Assembly: GCA_016795105.1 (NCBI GenBank)
Contig: JAEUIH010000075.1
Span: 1-36,144 of the forward strand
Source of the DNA: Planctomyces sp.
GTDB taxonomy: Bacteria > Planctomycetota > Planctomycetia > Planctomycetales > Planctomycetaceae
DNA length: 36,144 nucleotides
Direction: 5' to 3'
Below the pieces are notes generated by a model. The model worked only from the letters and a program-made list of their open reading frames with translations. It was not told the DNA's origin and made no database searches. Below are positions 8,361 to 16,847 of this stretch, in pieces. Position numbers and translations under genes: made by a program. Within the stretch, counting starts at the first letter, position 1; every line of letters begins with the position of its first letter.

Positions 8361-9060
8361 GGTGCGTCCTCATAGGAAAGTAGTGAAGCTCTTGAACAAC
8401 TGAAAAGTGGACGCGAAGTCCTTGGGGTAAATTGTGATGCTTCAATGCTCTACGGAGAGCAGCAGCCTTCTCAGGCGTCCCTGTGACCACCGCCAGCCGG
8501 AATTGGCTTTCAGCAACCATTGCAAGAAACTCGGGCGAGAGTCGGCGGGCATTGATATCGGCGGCACACTTTCTGGCGACATGATCGACAGCTCCGCCAA
8601 GATCGACTCGAATCAGTTCGAGGATGTCTGTGCCATGTTCGCGGCAATGGACGGCTTGTCCCAGTTTTGGCGACAACCACGGATATCGTGTCATCACTTC
8701 CAGTGTCGATAACCTGATCCGAGGGGGCCGAGAGAACATGGCGTGCAACAGCACTGCGTATTCTACTGGGAGTGCCTGCGGGCCTAGTGGTCGTGTGCGA
8801 TGTAACGCCAATCCGGCTGATCTTGCTCCCAGTTCACCTAGTACGAAATAGTGCGTTGGATGACGAAGCGTGTATTTCTTGAGTTCGCCACGCTCAATCA
8901 GTCTCGCCACCATCTTGGCCACGGCATTTCTCGATAGATTTGGAAATATCGCCCGGTGCAGCACGTCAATCGTAGTCAGTCGATTTCGAGCAACGTGTTG
9001 AATCACGATGCTCGTTCTGTGACTGATTTTGTCGTTGGTTGGTTGTGTGGTTTCGGCCAT
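8353..9060 (-). CDS. Transfer-operon protein B1 (unknown, paralogue of B2)
   Basis: 235 residues from the ATG at 9060, which lies 4 bases after the A1 stop, exactly the arrangement of A2-B2. Upstream in-frame starts to 9300 lie inside A1 and are rejected. It has an N-terminal helix-turn-helix-like region (IQHVARNRLTTIDVL, then KMVARLIERGELKKYTL), a YFVLGELGARS wing, and a C-terminal block FRLAVVTGTPEKAAALRRAL shared in outline with B2. It ends inside the start of the coupling ATPase (8-base overlap). Probably a DNA-binding or adaptor partner of A1. Family not recognised. Confidence 0.72.
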   Translation of the reverse strand: MAETTQPTNDKISHRTSIVIQHVARNRLTTIDVLHRAIFPNLSRNAVAKMVARLIERGELKKYTLRHPTHYFVLGELGARSAGLALHRTRPLGPQALPVEYAVLLHAMFSRPPRIRLSTLEVMTRYPWLSPKLGQAVHCREHGTDILELIRVDLGGAVDHVARKCAADINARRLSPEFLAMVAESQFRLAVVTGTPEKAAALRRALKHHNLPQGLRVHFSVVQELHYFPMRTHHA

Positions 9061-9064
9061 TGAA

Positions 9065-9706
9065 TCACCAAAGCTGATAGGGAAGGTTGCGGCTAAAGCA
9101 GTCCATATGAAATGCTTCGATTCGCTCGGCGTCGTAACTACCGCCAAATTCAAGCACCCAGACGACTCGACCGGTCGTGTCCACGATGAATGCGTCTGGG
9201 CGCTTTTCTCCGTGACGGCTCGCGGCCATTTCGTCTTCGCCGCGCCATGCAGCTGCCCATTCCGGAGCCACTTCGCGGAGCCGCAGCCAAACGGCGGCAA
9301 CTCCCAAATCGTGCGTCGCTTGTGTCGGGTGACTCAGGTCGCCGCGATTCATTCCACCAAACTGCTGAGCGCCTCGTTCGGTAATGATCCATACGGAACA
9401 GGAGCGAACTGGTCTGGTCCGCCACCGACTCTGACACTGGTAAGCCAATTGCCCGAAGTGCGGCGCGTCGTCGCCAGGCTTCCAGCTCAGCAGTGGTGCG
9501 GTCATTTCAGGAATTGACCTTGCACCCACTGTAACTCTCATCATCAATCCACAACCTTCAAGCTGCTTCAGACGACGACGGGCATTCGGTAGTGAGCCGC
9601 CCCAGAAATGGTCAGCGATCTGACGCTGGCTGAAGAGCCGCACCCCTTGTGAAAGGGCCAGCAAGAGTTCATGGTCACGGGTAGACAGAACGAATGAAGC
9701 ATTCAT
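9065..9706 (-). CDS. Transfer-operon protein A1, replication-relaxation-like
   Basis: 213 residues. The ATG overlaps the preceding stop (ATGA) and has GGAGG at 8 bases. The winged-helix N-terminus (about 10-60) includes RLFSQRQIADHFWGG and NARRRLKQLEGCGL. The middle segment THDLGVAAVWLRLRE corresponds to HDLLLAEVFVRYH in A2. The C-terminal core is KRPDAFIVDTTGRVVWVLEF followed by GGSYDAERIEAFH and LPYQLW. This matches the replication-relaxation outline (PF13814) and a restriction-enzyme-like strand order, but with Gly where the catalytic Lys is expected. In context it may bind and open DNA for transfer or rolling replication; this role is inferred. Confidence 0.75.
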   Translation of the reverse strand: MNASFVLSTRDHELLLALSQGVRLFSQRQIADHFWGGSLPNARRRLKQLEGCGLMMRVTVGARSIPEMTAPLLSWKPGDDAPHFGQLAYQCQSRWRTRPVRSCSVWIITERGAQQFGGMNRGDLSHPTQATHDLGVAAVWLRLREVAPEWAAAWRGEDEMAASRHGEKRPDAFIVDTTGRVVWVLEFGGSYDAERIEAFHMDCFSRNLPYQLW

Positions 9707-10125
9707 ATTCCGGCCTCCGGACTTGGGAAGCTGGAATCCGGCGTCGGCTCAGTAACCCGGCGCTTTCGCCCCGGCCTCGGTGAGTCAAACCTGGGCAATC
9801 CCGGCAGACCGGAATCGCTGTTTTCCGCGACAGAATTAGAGTGCTCGATCAACAGTGATGCCGGGCGACTTAGCTGCTGAATGACTTCGAGGCCTTCCGA
9901 AGCCAGATTTGACGAAGTCAATCTTGCGGCTCTGTTCCTAAGCGATTCCGCGATCGCTGGCTTTCCCTCCGCTTCATACTGACGAGCCAGGTCTTCCAGC
10001 TGGCTTTGTTGCTCTGCCTGAGCGACGGCAGTCATTCCTTCAACTCTCGAACTGACGAGTCCTGCGACAACGGCCGCGAATCGTTCGGCCAGTCTGTCGA
10101 GAAATCCTAACGCTTGCTTGTTCAT
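9703..10125 (-). CDS. Small helical protein, first gene of the transfer operon
   Basis: 140 residues from the ATG at 10125, with a strong AAGGAGAG site; the TTG just upstream is not needed. Residues 1-95 are helical and Ala/Gln/Glu-rich (LDRLAERFAAVVAGLV, then QAEQQSQLEDLARQYEAEG), suggesting a short coiled coil. The C-terminal 45 residues are Pro/Ser/Arg-rich and probably disordered. No membrane span or known domain. It leads an operon of six genes joined by overlaps or gaps of at most 4 bases, and is transcribed divergently from the HTH/kinase-like gene. Confidence 0.65.
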   Translation of the reverse strand: MNKQALGFLDRLAERFAAVVAGLVSSRVEGMTAVAQAEQQSQLEDLARQYEAEGKPAIAESLRNRAARLTSSNLASEGLEVIQQLSRPASLLIEHSNSVAENSDSGLPGLPRFDSPRPGRKRRVTEPTPDSSFPSPEAGI

Positions 10126-10255
10126 CAACTCTCTCCTTGGGACAATTCACACGAGTCAGGTCCGCAACGACCAATGTCATTGCCACGGGGGGAGTGATAA
10201 CCCAAGTCGATGTGCAGCGGCGTTGCAGCGAAGTAACAATCGTGGAGCAGGGTCA
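10126..10255. promoter_or_regulatory. Divergent promoter region with a small palindrome
   Basis: This interval separates the transfer operon (minus) from the HTH/kinase-like gene (plus), so both promoters must lie here. CAATG-T-CATTG at 10172-10182 is a perfect 5-bp half-site palindrome and a candidate operator for the adjacent HTH protein. I could not assign -35/-10 boxes confidently. Confidence 0.35.
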
Positions 10256-11320
10256 GTGACAGCCAGCAGTAACCTCACTGATCAACAGTTGGTCTTTCTT
10301 GATCCATTTCTGCTGGATCGAGGACGCATCAACCTTGGGATGTCGCTCAAGGAGTTGGCGAAAGCCGCAGATGTTGATTATCGGACCGTGCGGGATATCT
10401 ATCGCGAGGGAGGCGTGCTTCCATCAAAGGCGCTGGATCTGGCAAAGCAGCTCGGATGCAAAGTGGTCGATCTCTTGGCGCCGCGCGATCCACGTTATCT
10501 GGCTCTGTCGCCGAACGGACCGAATCATGGACTGGCAGAGTGGGAGACAGAACGATTTCTCGAACAGGGGCGACTTGCTCCAAACGGTCTGTATTACATT
10601 GTCAGTTGCATGCATCATCGCCACACCACGGGTCGGCGCGGACGCGGTAAGTATTACCATCTTGGATGGATGCGATCAGGTGCCCTCGAAGAAATGCAGC
10701 ACAAGCTTTCGCGGCATTCTGAAGTCTGCTGTCGAGTTAAGTCACATCGACATGTTGCAATGAATCTCACCTCCACCCCAATCAATACCAAAGACGGCTG
10801 GTGGGTCGTCGATGAATGGACTGGCGAAAAGACCGTGGCTGATGTTGTTCAGACTGGACCATTTCCCGCAGAACGTGTACCGGCTCTACTTCACGATATT
10901 GCAACAGGGTTGGCTGCACTTCATGAAGCCGACGTGATTATGCGGGAACTGGCTCCATCAAGAGTGCTGCTCGCGGATGATGATGGTCACGCGGTGCTCA
11001 CGGACTTCGAACTCGCGAAGCTGCTTGATGGCGTTCCTTCAGTTTCTGAGGACTGGCCGGAAGATCCATTTCGAGCCCCGGAACTGGATGGGGCACCGGC
11101 AACCGTGTCATCCGATCTGTTTAGCCTTGGGCGTCTCGCGGCTACAATCATAACAGGGACCGTTCCAATCTTAGGACAGGAGTCGGCTGCCTTCGCGCAG
11201 TCAAAGATGCCAAAGCGATTGCAGAAGTTGATGACACAGTGTGTCGCTCCGTTTCCCAAAGATCGGTTATCTGAGTTACCCCCACTTCACAAAGAGCTTG
11301 CTCGCTGGGCTGAGAGATAG
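10256..11320 (+). CDS. HTH regulator fused to a degenerate protein-kinase domain
   Basis: 354 residues from the GTG at 10256, which has GGAGCAGGG upstream. The frame extends to 10118, but that part overlaps the divergent gene and reads as non-protein. Residues about 25-70 form an XRE-type HTH (MSLKELAKAADVDYRTVRDI). Residues about 155-354 resemble a kinase: WWVVDEWTGEKT, then MRELAPSRVLL in the place of HRDxxxxN, LTDFELAKLL in the place of DFG, and FRAPEL in the place of APE. Catalytic Asp and Asn of the HRD loop are missing, so it is probably a pseudokinase used for sensing or binding. It likely regulates the divergent transfer operon. It ends 4 bases before the Cas4-like gene. Confidence 0.78.
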   Translation: MTASSNLTDQQLVFLDPFLLDRGRINLGMSLKELAKAADVDYRTVRDIYREGGVLPSKALDLAKQLGCKVVDLLAPRDPRYLALSPNGPNHGLAEWETERFLEQGRLAPNGLYYIVSCMHHRHTTGRRGRGKYYHLGWMRSGALEEMQHKLSRHSEVCCRVKSHRHVAMNLTSTPINTKDGWWVVDEWTGEKTVADVVQTGPFPAERVPALLHDIATGLAALHEADVIMRELAPSRVLLADDDGHAVLTDFELAKLLDGVPSVSEDWPEDPFRAPELDGAPATVSSDLFSLGRLAATIITGTVPILGQESAAFAQSKMPKRLQKLMTQCVAPFPKDRLSELPPLHKELARWAER

Positions 11321-11324
11321 CGTC

Positions 11325-12371
11325 ATGAATCGCAATTCCGACTTCGGGATTCCATCGAATGATGGTCGGCTTTCTCCGCGACGTCGCACAATCGGTGTGC
11401 ATGCACTGAGCGAATTCGTCTTTTGCCCACGCGCTGGGGTACTTTCCATTGAGTCGCAGCGTGACGACGATGGAGAGGAGGATGTCTCACTTGGCCCGAA
11501 GCTCAGTGGATTCTTCGACTATGATGCGCGGATATTCGCTGACCGATTTACGGCGGAGTGGAGCCGCTGGAAGCAATGGTTGACTTTTTTCGCCCCATGC
11601 GCGCTGCTCGTGTGGATCGCCTGGAAAATGGCATCTCCATTTTCTGCAGTCGTGGTGTCGCTGCCTGTGCTGTATGTATTATTACGACTTTTGGATGTTA
11701 CGATTGCATTGTTCATTCTCAGAAAGCATCAAAACGAATTCGACGCCGCTGCGGTTCGAAACATCGAAATGAATCCGAGCCAAATCGGCAACGTCAACTG
11801 GTGGACGCTGCGGAAAGCCGGATTCGACTGTGTGCGGCCTTTAGACGCTTATGTCGATGAAGAATTGAAGGGGCGTCCGTGGCGACTCCTCGTAAAGGAC
11901 ACACAGTGGCGTATTCCTGTGATTCGCAAACATCGAGGAGAGAAAACGTGCGGGCCACAACACGTGGTGCGGGCGGCAGCGTATTGTCGGCTGGTTGAAA
12001 CGTGTGAGGGTGGTCGCGCTCCGTTTGCCATTCTGCTCTTTGCAGACTCATACGAAGCGATCGTCATCCCCAATTCGCCGAACGCACAGGCGATGCTGGA
12101 CCGCAGTCTTCGCGAAATGGACGACGTATTGACCGCATTTGAAAGAACGCGACTTCAGCCAGCAGCACCGACTGATCAGCGATGCAAGGGATGTCATTGG
12201 GGACAGCCCACGAGTTTCAGAAACGAAACAGTACTGAATGGTGTGCCTGTTGCACCAATTCGGATTGAGGGAGTTGGGAGCTCCAACTATCACAGCTGTT
12301 GCGGCGATCGCTTCCAATGGGTCGCACCACACGAAAGGACGATCGCCTTGCGAGCCGCGAATCGCGGCTGA
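11325..12371 (+). CDS. Membrane protein resembling a degenerate Cas4/RecB-type nuclease
   Basis: 348 residues, starting 4 bases after the HTH/kinase-like stop. HALSEFVFCPRAGVLSIE (26-43) matches the Cas4 opening with its first cluster Cys (C34). Two hydrophobic spans (about 87-103 and 106-133) are inserted before the nuclease-like core. There, LDAYVDEE (173-180), IPVIRKHRG (197-205) and HVVRAAAYCRLVE (213-225) align by eye with the Cas4 GxxD, E-x-K and QxxxY elements. The E of E-x-K is Ile200 and the Gln is Arg, so catalysis is doubtful. Cys287/Cys290 (RCKGCHWG) and Cys325/Cys326 could complete an iron-sulfur site. No CRISPR array or cas1/cas2 is nearby. The assignment is by motif order only. 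Confidence 0.6.
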   Translation: MNRNSDFGIPSNDGRLSPRRRTIGVHALSEFVFCPRAGVLSIESQRDDDGEEDVSLGPKLSGFFDYDARIFADRFTAEWSRWKQWLTFFAPCALLVWIAWKMASPFSAVVVSLPVLYVLLRLLDVTIALFILRKHQNEFDAAAVRNIEMNPSQIGNVNWWTLRKAGFDCVRPLDAYVDEELKGRPWRLLVKDTQWRIPVIRKHRGEKTCGPQHVVRAAAYCRLVETCEGGRAPFAILLFADSYEAIVIPNSPNAQAMLDRSLREMDDVLTAFERTRLQPAAPTDQRCKGCHWGQPTSFRNETVLNGVPVAPIRIEGVGSSNYHSCCGDRFQWVAPHERTIALRAANRG

Positions 12372-12384
12372 AGGGCGCAGGAGT

Positions 12385-13377
12385 TCATACCGTACCCAGA
12401 TTATCCCACCATCCGATGACCTTAGTCAGCCATTCTATTGGTTTCGGAGACTGAGGCGGCCTCTGAAACTCAGCATGCAGTTCATTCAGCGCGCTGAGCC
12501 ACGCATGTCGATCTGAAAATCGCTCGGCTGCTCGAAGTGACAGTCCTCGCATGACGCAAGCATCCAATCGCTCCCGAAGCGAACGTGTCAATCGCTGACA
12601 ATTGTGGCTCACCGCACTCGGTGCCTCCTGAACGCGCTGAGCCTGGTCAATCAGCTCCGGTTTCCCTGCCTTTCCACCGAAGCCCGAATAGGGGACCTGT
12701 TGTGTGAGCAGTTCATAGAAGAGAACGGAAATCGAGAACTGATCACCGTGAAATCCCGACTCGCGAATGTCGGGAGCCGTGTAGACCGGATGCCGTCCGT
12801 CGCCGTCAACTCGCCGCATGGTCGACTCATTCGTCCATGCACTCCCGAAATCGATGAGCATCAGGCGACTCGGGTGACTCGTGATGATGAGATTTGCAGG
12901 CTGAAGATCACCATGCACAATCCGGAACGTGGTATGAAGGCGACAAACAGAATGCGCGAGTGCCCGGATCAGGCGAACGACTTCGGACGGATCCGGTGCA
13001 GGTCGACGTCCAGCTTTCAAATGCAGCAAATACTCCGCGAGGCTGATTCCGTTTACCCAGGTCAGAACAAATGCGTATTCGTTATCGAACCGTTCCCACT
13101 CGATAACCCGAGGGTACGTGTCATCCTTGAGTCTGCGAACCACATGCAGGAACTGGCGAGTGTTTTTGTCGTCTCGCCAGAACTGGACCAAAAAAAAGCT
13201 TCCACCGGGTCCGGCATATGGATCGAATGCTCTGTATCGTTCGCGGAGCGGGCTGCCAACTTTTTCAAGCAGGTAATACTTGCGGCGGCGTACGCTTTGG
13301 CGGCGAAGAAACGGACGCACCTTTCCCTGGATCCGGATCGTTTGCGTGCCTGGATTGTTCGACGCTGGTTCGGTCAT
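12385..13377 (-). CDS. Atypical Ser/Thr protein kinase-like protein
   Basis: 330 residues from the ATG at 13377; the TTG one codon upstream is less likely. The kinase fold is clear: a divergent N-lobe (YYLLEKVGSPLRERYRAF), hinge ERFDNEYAFVLTWVNG, catalytic loop IVHGDLQPANLII (HGD instead of HRD, Gln instead of Lys, Asn kept), LMLIDFGSAW with intact DFG, and YTAPDI in place of APE. The catalytic Asp, metal-binding Asn and DFG Asp are present, so it may be active, although the glycine loop is poor. No membrane span. It is the last gene of the minus-strand operon running down from 16469 and converges on the Cas4-like gene 13 bp away. Confidence 0.82.
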   Translation of the reverse strand: MTEPASNNPGTQTIRIQGKVRPFLRRQSVRRRKYYLLEKVGSPLRERYRAFDPYAGPGGSFFLVQFWRDDKNTRQFLHVVRRLKDDTYPRVIEWERFDNEYAFVLTWVNGISLAEYLLHLKAGRRPAPDPSEVVRLIRALAHSVCRLHTTFRIVHGDLQPANLIITSHPSRLMLIDFGSAWTNESTMRRVDGDGRHPVYTAPDIRESGFHGDQFSISVLFYELLTQQVPYSGFGGKAGKPELIDQAQRVQEAPSAVSHNCQRLTRSLRERLDACVMRGLSLRAAERFSDRHAWLSALNELHAEFQRPPQSPKPIEWLTKVIGWWDNLGTV

Positions 13378-13398
13378 CAACGAATCTACCTGTTCGGA

Positions 13399-13542
13399 TC
13401 AGGGGCCGTCAAAATCATCACAAGTGTCGGCAAAGGTGTCGGCTGGCACGGATACCTCACACTCATCACGGAAAACGTGTTTAAGTCGTTGGCCCATCTC
13501 GACAAATGAGGCAAACAGAATGGCCAGCATGGGAGTCATCAT
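13399..13542 (-). CDS. Possible 47-residue protein between two operon genes
   Basis: An open frame of 47 codons starts with two adjacent ATGs and fills much of the 209-bp gap between the coiled-coil gene and the kinase gene, in the operon direction. The product begins hydrophobic (MMTPMLAILFASFVEMG) and becomes acidic with two Cys. I see no clear ribosome site. A 9-bp inverted repeat (GCCAGCATG 13523-13531 with 13540-13548) covers its start and could hide it in the mRNA. It may be a real small membrane-associated protein or chance. Confidence 0.35.
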   Translation of the reverse strand: MMTPMLAILFASFVEMGQRLKHVFRDECEVSVPADTFADTCDDFDGP

Positions 13543-13586
13543 GCTGGCGAGTCAGATAGCCATTTTGCGGCATTGATGGCGAGACC

Positions 13587-14957
13587 TCACGGGGCAAGGA
13601 TCTCTTTCTGAACCATCAATTCTCCGTACTTATTCAGCAGGTCCTGTGCCTGCCGTAACAGGTCTGGATTGGCGGGGTTCTTGAGGCCTCCTGGAGGCCG
13701 GGTACCGGAGTTCGCAAGGAAGGCCATTTGGTATGAACCGCGTGGCGTCGGTTCGAGAGCCCCCTGCGATCTCAGGAAGCCTAACGATGCCGGGCCAGCG
13801 GCATTGTCCGATCGGTATTGGTGTCCTTTGCTCAAGAAAGCGGACAGCAGACTTCGAATGGCAGGTAAGTCGCGTTCGAATTCACGTTCTAGATTTTGCC
13901 GTTGCTGCGTGGCTTCCAGGGTGTCAGTCTCTGCGCGGATAGCATCCGACTGGGCTTGCACTTTCGCTTCTTGGAGTCGGGTTTCCTCGGCAATACGTGC
14001 CAGTTCCGCTTTGGCAACCTGTTCCGCCTGAGCTTGCTTTGCTTTGAGTTCCTCGACTTGTCTCTTCGTCGCCGCTTCGACCAGCTCTGACTCCAGTCGG
14101 GCCAGTTCAACAGTCTGCTCGGCTTGTGCCGCGAGGCGGGCTGTTTCGCGAGCATCTGACAAATTCGTTAGAAGGTCTTTATCCTGCTGGAGACGACGGT
14201 CTTGAATCGCCTGTCCCAAAGTCTGTTCTCCGAGTTCTTGCGACGCAGTTTCCACCAGAACGGCGTCTAGCATCAACAGCTGCTGTTCCAACATGTCGCG
14301 GGATCGCCCAAGTTGTTGACTGAGGTCTTTCAGGAGCTGCTGATGTTCAGGAGTAATTGCAATTTCTTCCTCATTAGCTGAAGTTGAGTCAACCTGTGGC
14401 GTCAATGCCTCAAGCGATTCGGCCCAGGCTGTAAGTTCGACTTCCGTTGGGCGATCTCGACACAGGAGGTTTTCCGCAAGGACAAGATGAGTTGGACTCT
14501 TCGCGACGCGACGACCGGAGTCACTCTCCATAAGCCCAGAAGCTTTTACCGACCAGTCGGCGACGAGCTTTCTCAATGCTTGAAGCTGATTCTTCGCGAC
14601 AGATGACTCTCGCCGCAGGTCCGCAACTTTGGCCCGTGCAACGGCTTGGTTTGATTTGGCTTCATCAACATGTTGTGACAAGAGTCGAAAATTACTGTCG
14701 AAGGCAGCGACTTTATCGCGCATTGATTCCATTTCGGCAATGACCGATGTGTCACCCTGTTGAATCCGAGTGTTCAATCTCGCAATTGCTGACTTTGTCG
14801 ATGTGAGGTCGTCCTGCAAAGCGATCGTTTGTTGCCGCGCATTTCGTTCAAACAGCCAGAGGGCCACCGCAACAATGAACCAGGTCAGAATGAGTTTGCG
14901 TGTCGTGCCCGGCACGGTACGCGCCCACCAACCTTCTTCAACAGTTTCGTCGCTCAT
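13587..14957 (-). CDS. Membrane-anchored coiled-coil protein, unknown
   Basis: 456 residues. One membrane span near the N-terminus (about 21-37, LILTWFIVAVALWLF) leaves a short cytoplasmic tail and a long second part. Residues about 40-140 and 215-365 are strongly helical, Ala/Glu/Gln/Arg-rich coiled coil (for example EELKAKQAQAEQVAKAELAR). The C-terminal 90 residues are compact and less charged, ending LNKYGELMVQKEILAP. No enzymatic motif. It lies 36 bp after the four-span protein and upstream of the kinase, so a scaffold or sensor for that kinase is a reasonable but unproven idea. Confidence 0.75.
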   Translation of the reverse strand: MSDETVEEGWWARTVPGTTRKLILTWFIVAVALWLFERNARQQTIALQDDLTSTKSAIARLNTRIQQGDTSVIAEMESMRDKVAAFDSNFRLLSQHVDEAKSNQAVARAKVADLRRESSVAKNQLQALRKLVADWSVKASGLMESDSGRRVAKSPTHLVLAENLLCRDRPTEVELTAWAESLEALTPQVDSTSANEEEIAITPEHQQLLKDLSQQLGRSRDMLEQQLLMLDAVLVETASQELGEQTLGQAIQDRRLQQDKDLLTNLSDARETARLAAQAEQTVELARLESELVEAATKRQVEELKAKQAQAEQVAKAELARIAEETRLQEAKVQAQSDAIRAETDTLEATQQRQNLEREFERDLPAIRSLLSAFLSKGHQYRSDNAAGPASLGFLRSQGALEPTPRGSYQMAFLANSGTRPPGGLKNPANPDLLRQAQDLLNKYGELMVQKEILAP

Positions 14958-14993
14958 GAGTTGTACTCCGATGTCAAAAATGGAACGCGGGTG

Positions 14994-16469
14994 TCAGCGA
15001 AATATTCGACTGAAGAAGTGACAAACAACGGCTAGGGCAATTAGTCCAGCTGGAATGAACCAAGTCGTATTCCGATACATCCCGGCAACCACCCAGAGCA
15101 CCGTCAGGAATTGGGATCCGATTGAGGCCGTTGTCAAGTTCGACCAGATGTCGGCGGAGGAATTGCGACTTGCGATGGCGCGATCGAATGCAGCATGGCG
15201 GATGGACAGCAAGGTTCCGCCGATACATATCAATGCCAGGAGTTGGGAAACACTCCCTCGATTTGAGACCAGGGTCAGCGACACAGACGCCACTGCCAGC
15301 AAAAGCGAGGCAGTCACAAGCCACGGCCATCGAGTTGCGGCTGAACTGAATGCCTGCTTTGCCGCATCATCGCGAGCCACCGCTTCGCGCCGCTGAATCT
15401 CCGCCTGGACTTCTCGTGGTCCCCAACCAGTCAGCACGAAGGCTCCGATGATGACTGCCGGTTCATATCCGATGATTGGCTCATCTCGTATTTGCGTGTC
15501 GGTCCAGTGATCAACGCTGGCGTCGCGTTCAATGATTCGTTCGCGAATAATTGTTCCGTCGATGACTTGAACAAACGGATACAGCCATGAGGGTACTGTT
15601 TCACACAAGTGCTGCACAGACGGTGGCATCACGACACGACTGTCACGAATCGAAGTATGAATTGCCTGCATGACGTCATGCTGATGACGGGCAAATCGAT
15701 GGATGTGCCGTCCCTTGCCTTTGGTTTGTTCTATTGTTCGGCGGCCGACAACTTGTCGGCCAAAACCGCGATCCGGTTGTCTGGGTGTCCGAAATCTTTG
15801 CTCGGAGACTCGTTCAGAGGCACCTTCATTTTCCTGAATAATCACTCGTCTGAAAAAGTGATAGGCGCAGCAGTTGTTCGGAAGCCATTCAACGAGACCA
15901 AACAGTTCCTGGTCAACCATCCTTGCCAAAAGATCAAAGAACTGCTGACAGAAGTCTGCGACTGCTTGTTTCAGAGCTGACTCAAGTCTTGTCTGGATTT
16001 CTGCTTTCGGTCGCGACACAAGTCTTGCATCCACGACGTTGCGGACTGGCATCCATGCATCGAAGCTCGATTGCAGCATTTCATTTAACTTTCCCGTCAC
16101 GACAGCATCTTTAGCACCAGCGTGCGTCTCACCCTGTTCCTGGCGAAACTCAAGATTTGCAATGCAGGCAGCTCGGATCATTCCATCGACGTCTCGTCGA
16201 TACCGATCCAATTGGTTGAGACTCTGGATGTAGGAAGCCACCAGTGTTTCGCAGGGCACTTCTGCTGTCGTGGTCGAAACCCATGCCAGGCTACCCCAAA
16301 TGGAATCATCCACCAGATCTTTCAGCTGTCGCTGTTCAGTCGTCGGTTTCAGCTGTTTGGGCCGGACTTTGATTTGCGACCTGCGGACTCCCCAGTCAGC
16401 CGGAAAGCGACGTCCCAGTACCTCAAGATCGAGTGGTTCTGCGTTCATATCCAGAGTCATGTTGTTCAT
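14994..16469 (-). CDS. Multi-span membrane protein with long N-terminal cytoplasmic part, unknown
   Basis: 491 residues from the ATG at 16469, set by a strong GGAGGACC site; earlier in-frame codons run into the R1 repeat and are rejected. Residues 1-370 are soluble, mixed charge, with an Arg/His-rich patch (about 235-265). The C-terminal 110 residues carry four hydrophobic spans (starting near WPWLVTASLLLAVASVSL, LLALICIGGTLL, FLTVLWVVAGMY, WFIPAGLIALAVVCHFF). No family recognised. It is the first gene of the operon continuing into the coiled-coil protein and the kinase. The R1 repeat lies in its 5' region. Confidence 0.75.
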   Translation of the reverse strand: MNNMTLDMNAEPLDLEVLGRRFPADWGVRRSQIKVRPKQLKPTTEQRQLKDLVDDSIWGSLAWVSTTTAEVPCETLVASYIQSLNQLDRYRRDVDGMIRAACIANLEFRQEQGETHAGAKDAVVTGKLNEMLQSSFDAWMPVRNVVDARLVSRPKAEIQTRLESALKQAVADFCQQFFDLLARMVDQELFGLVEWLPNNCCAYHFFRRVIIQENEGASERVSEQRFRTPRQPDRGFGRQVVGRRTIEQTKGKGRHIHRFARHQHDVMQAIHTSIRDSRVVMPPSVQHLCETVPSWLYPFVQVIDGTIIRERIIERDASVDHWTDTQIRDEPIIGYEPAVIIGAFVLTGWGPREVQAEIQRREAVARDDAAKQAFSSAATRWPWLVTASLLLAVASVSLTLVSNRGSVSQLLALICIGGTLLSIRHAAFDRAIASRNSSADIWSNLTTASIGSQFLTVLWVVAGMYRNTTWFIPAGLIALAVVCHFFSRIFR

Positions 16470-16521
16470 GGAAGGTCCTCCAAGGGTCAACAGATTGCGC
16501 TGAAGAATTGATCGATGATGA

Positions 16522-16685
16522 GGGCGGAGCGTCCAGCGGAGCCCTTCTCGGGTCGCATGCCGCCCAAGCGGCATCGACCCGGTGTGAGCGGCAGCGAACG
16601 CAGCGGTCGTTCAGACCGCAAGCCGCACCGGCTCCAAGGCCGGTCGGCGCAGCCCGTTCAGGGCAGCGGCCGTTCAGGCCGCCGC
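16522..16685. repeat. R1 hairpin-rich direct repeat, copy 1
   Basis: 164 bp, nearly identical to 21452-21616 in the same orientation. It contains a 14-bp stem CGGGTCG-c-ATGCCGC / GCGGCAT-CGACCCG (16549-16581), then short hairpins with the same GTTCA loop: GCGGTC/GACCGC (16603-16619), GCCC/GGGC and GCGGCC/GGCCGC. It occupies most of the 378-bp gene-free interval between the kinase stop (16848) and the start of the next operon (16469). The rest of that interval shows nothing I can name. Confidence 0.9.
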
Positions 16686-16847
16686 AGGATTATCGTCCAC
16701 GAGTAGATCCCGCTGTTCTGAACGCGGATTTCGTCTTGATTTCGGATGGGGAGTCCGTTCTTCCAGCGAATCTCCCCATTTGACATGCGAGCCAAATAGC
16801 AAGGCTTCAACATGAGGGTTATGAAGATCATGAAGGCCCCAACGCAG

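Noticed and set aside
11325-12371. Functional Cas4 of a CRISPR-Cas system
   Set aside because: There are no cas1/cas2 genes or array, the E-x-K acidic residue is missing and membrane spans are inserted.
12604-13509. 301-codon open frame on the plus strand
   Set aside because: It is antisense to the kinase-like gene with clear HGD and DFG motifs; its own product has no family features.
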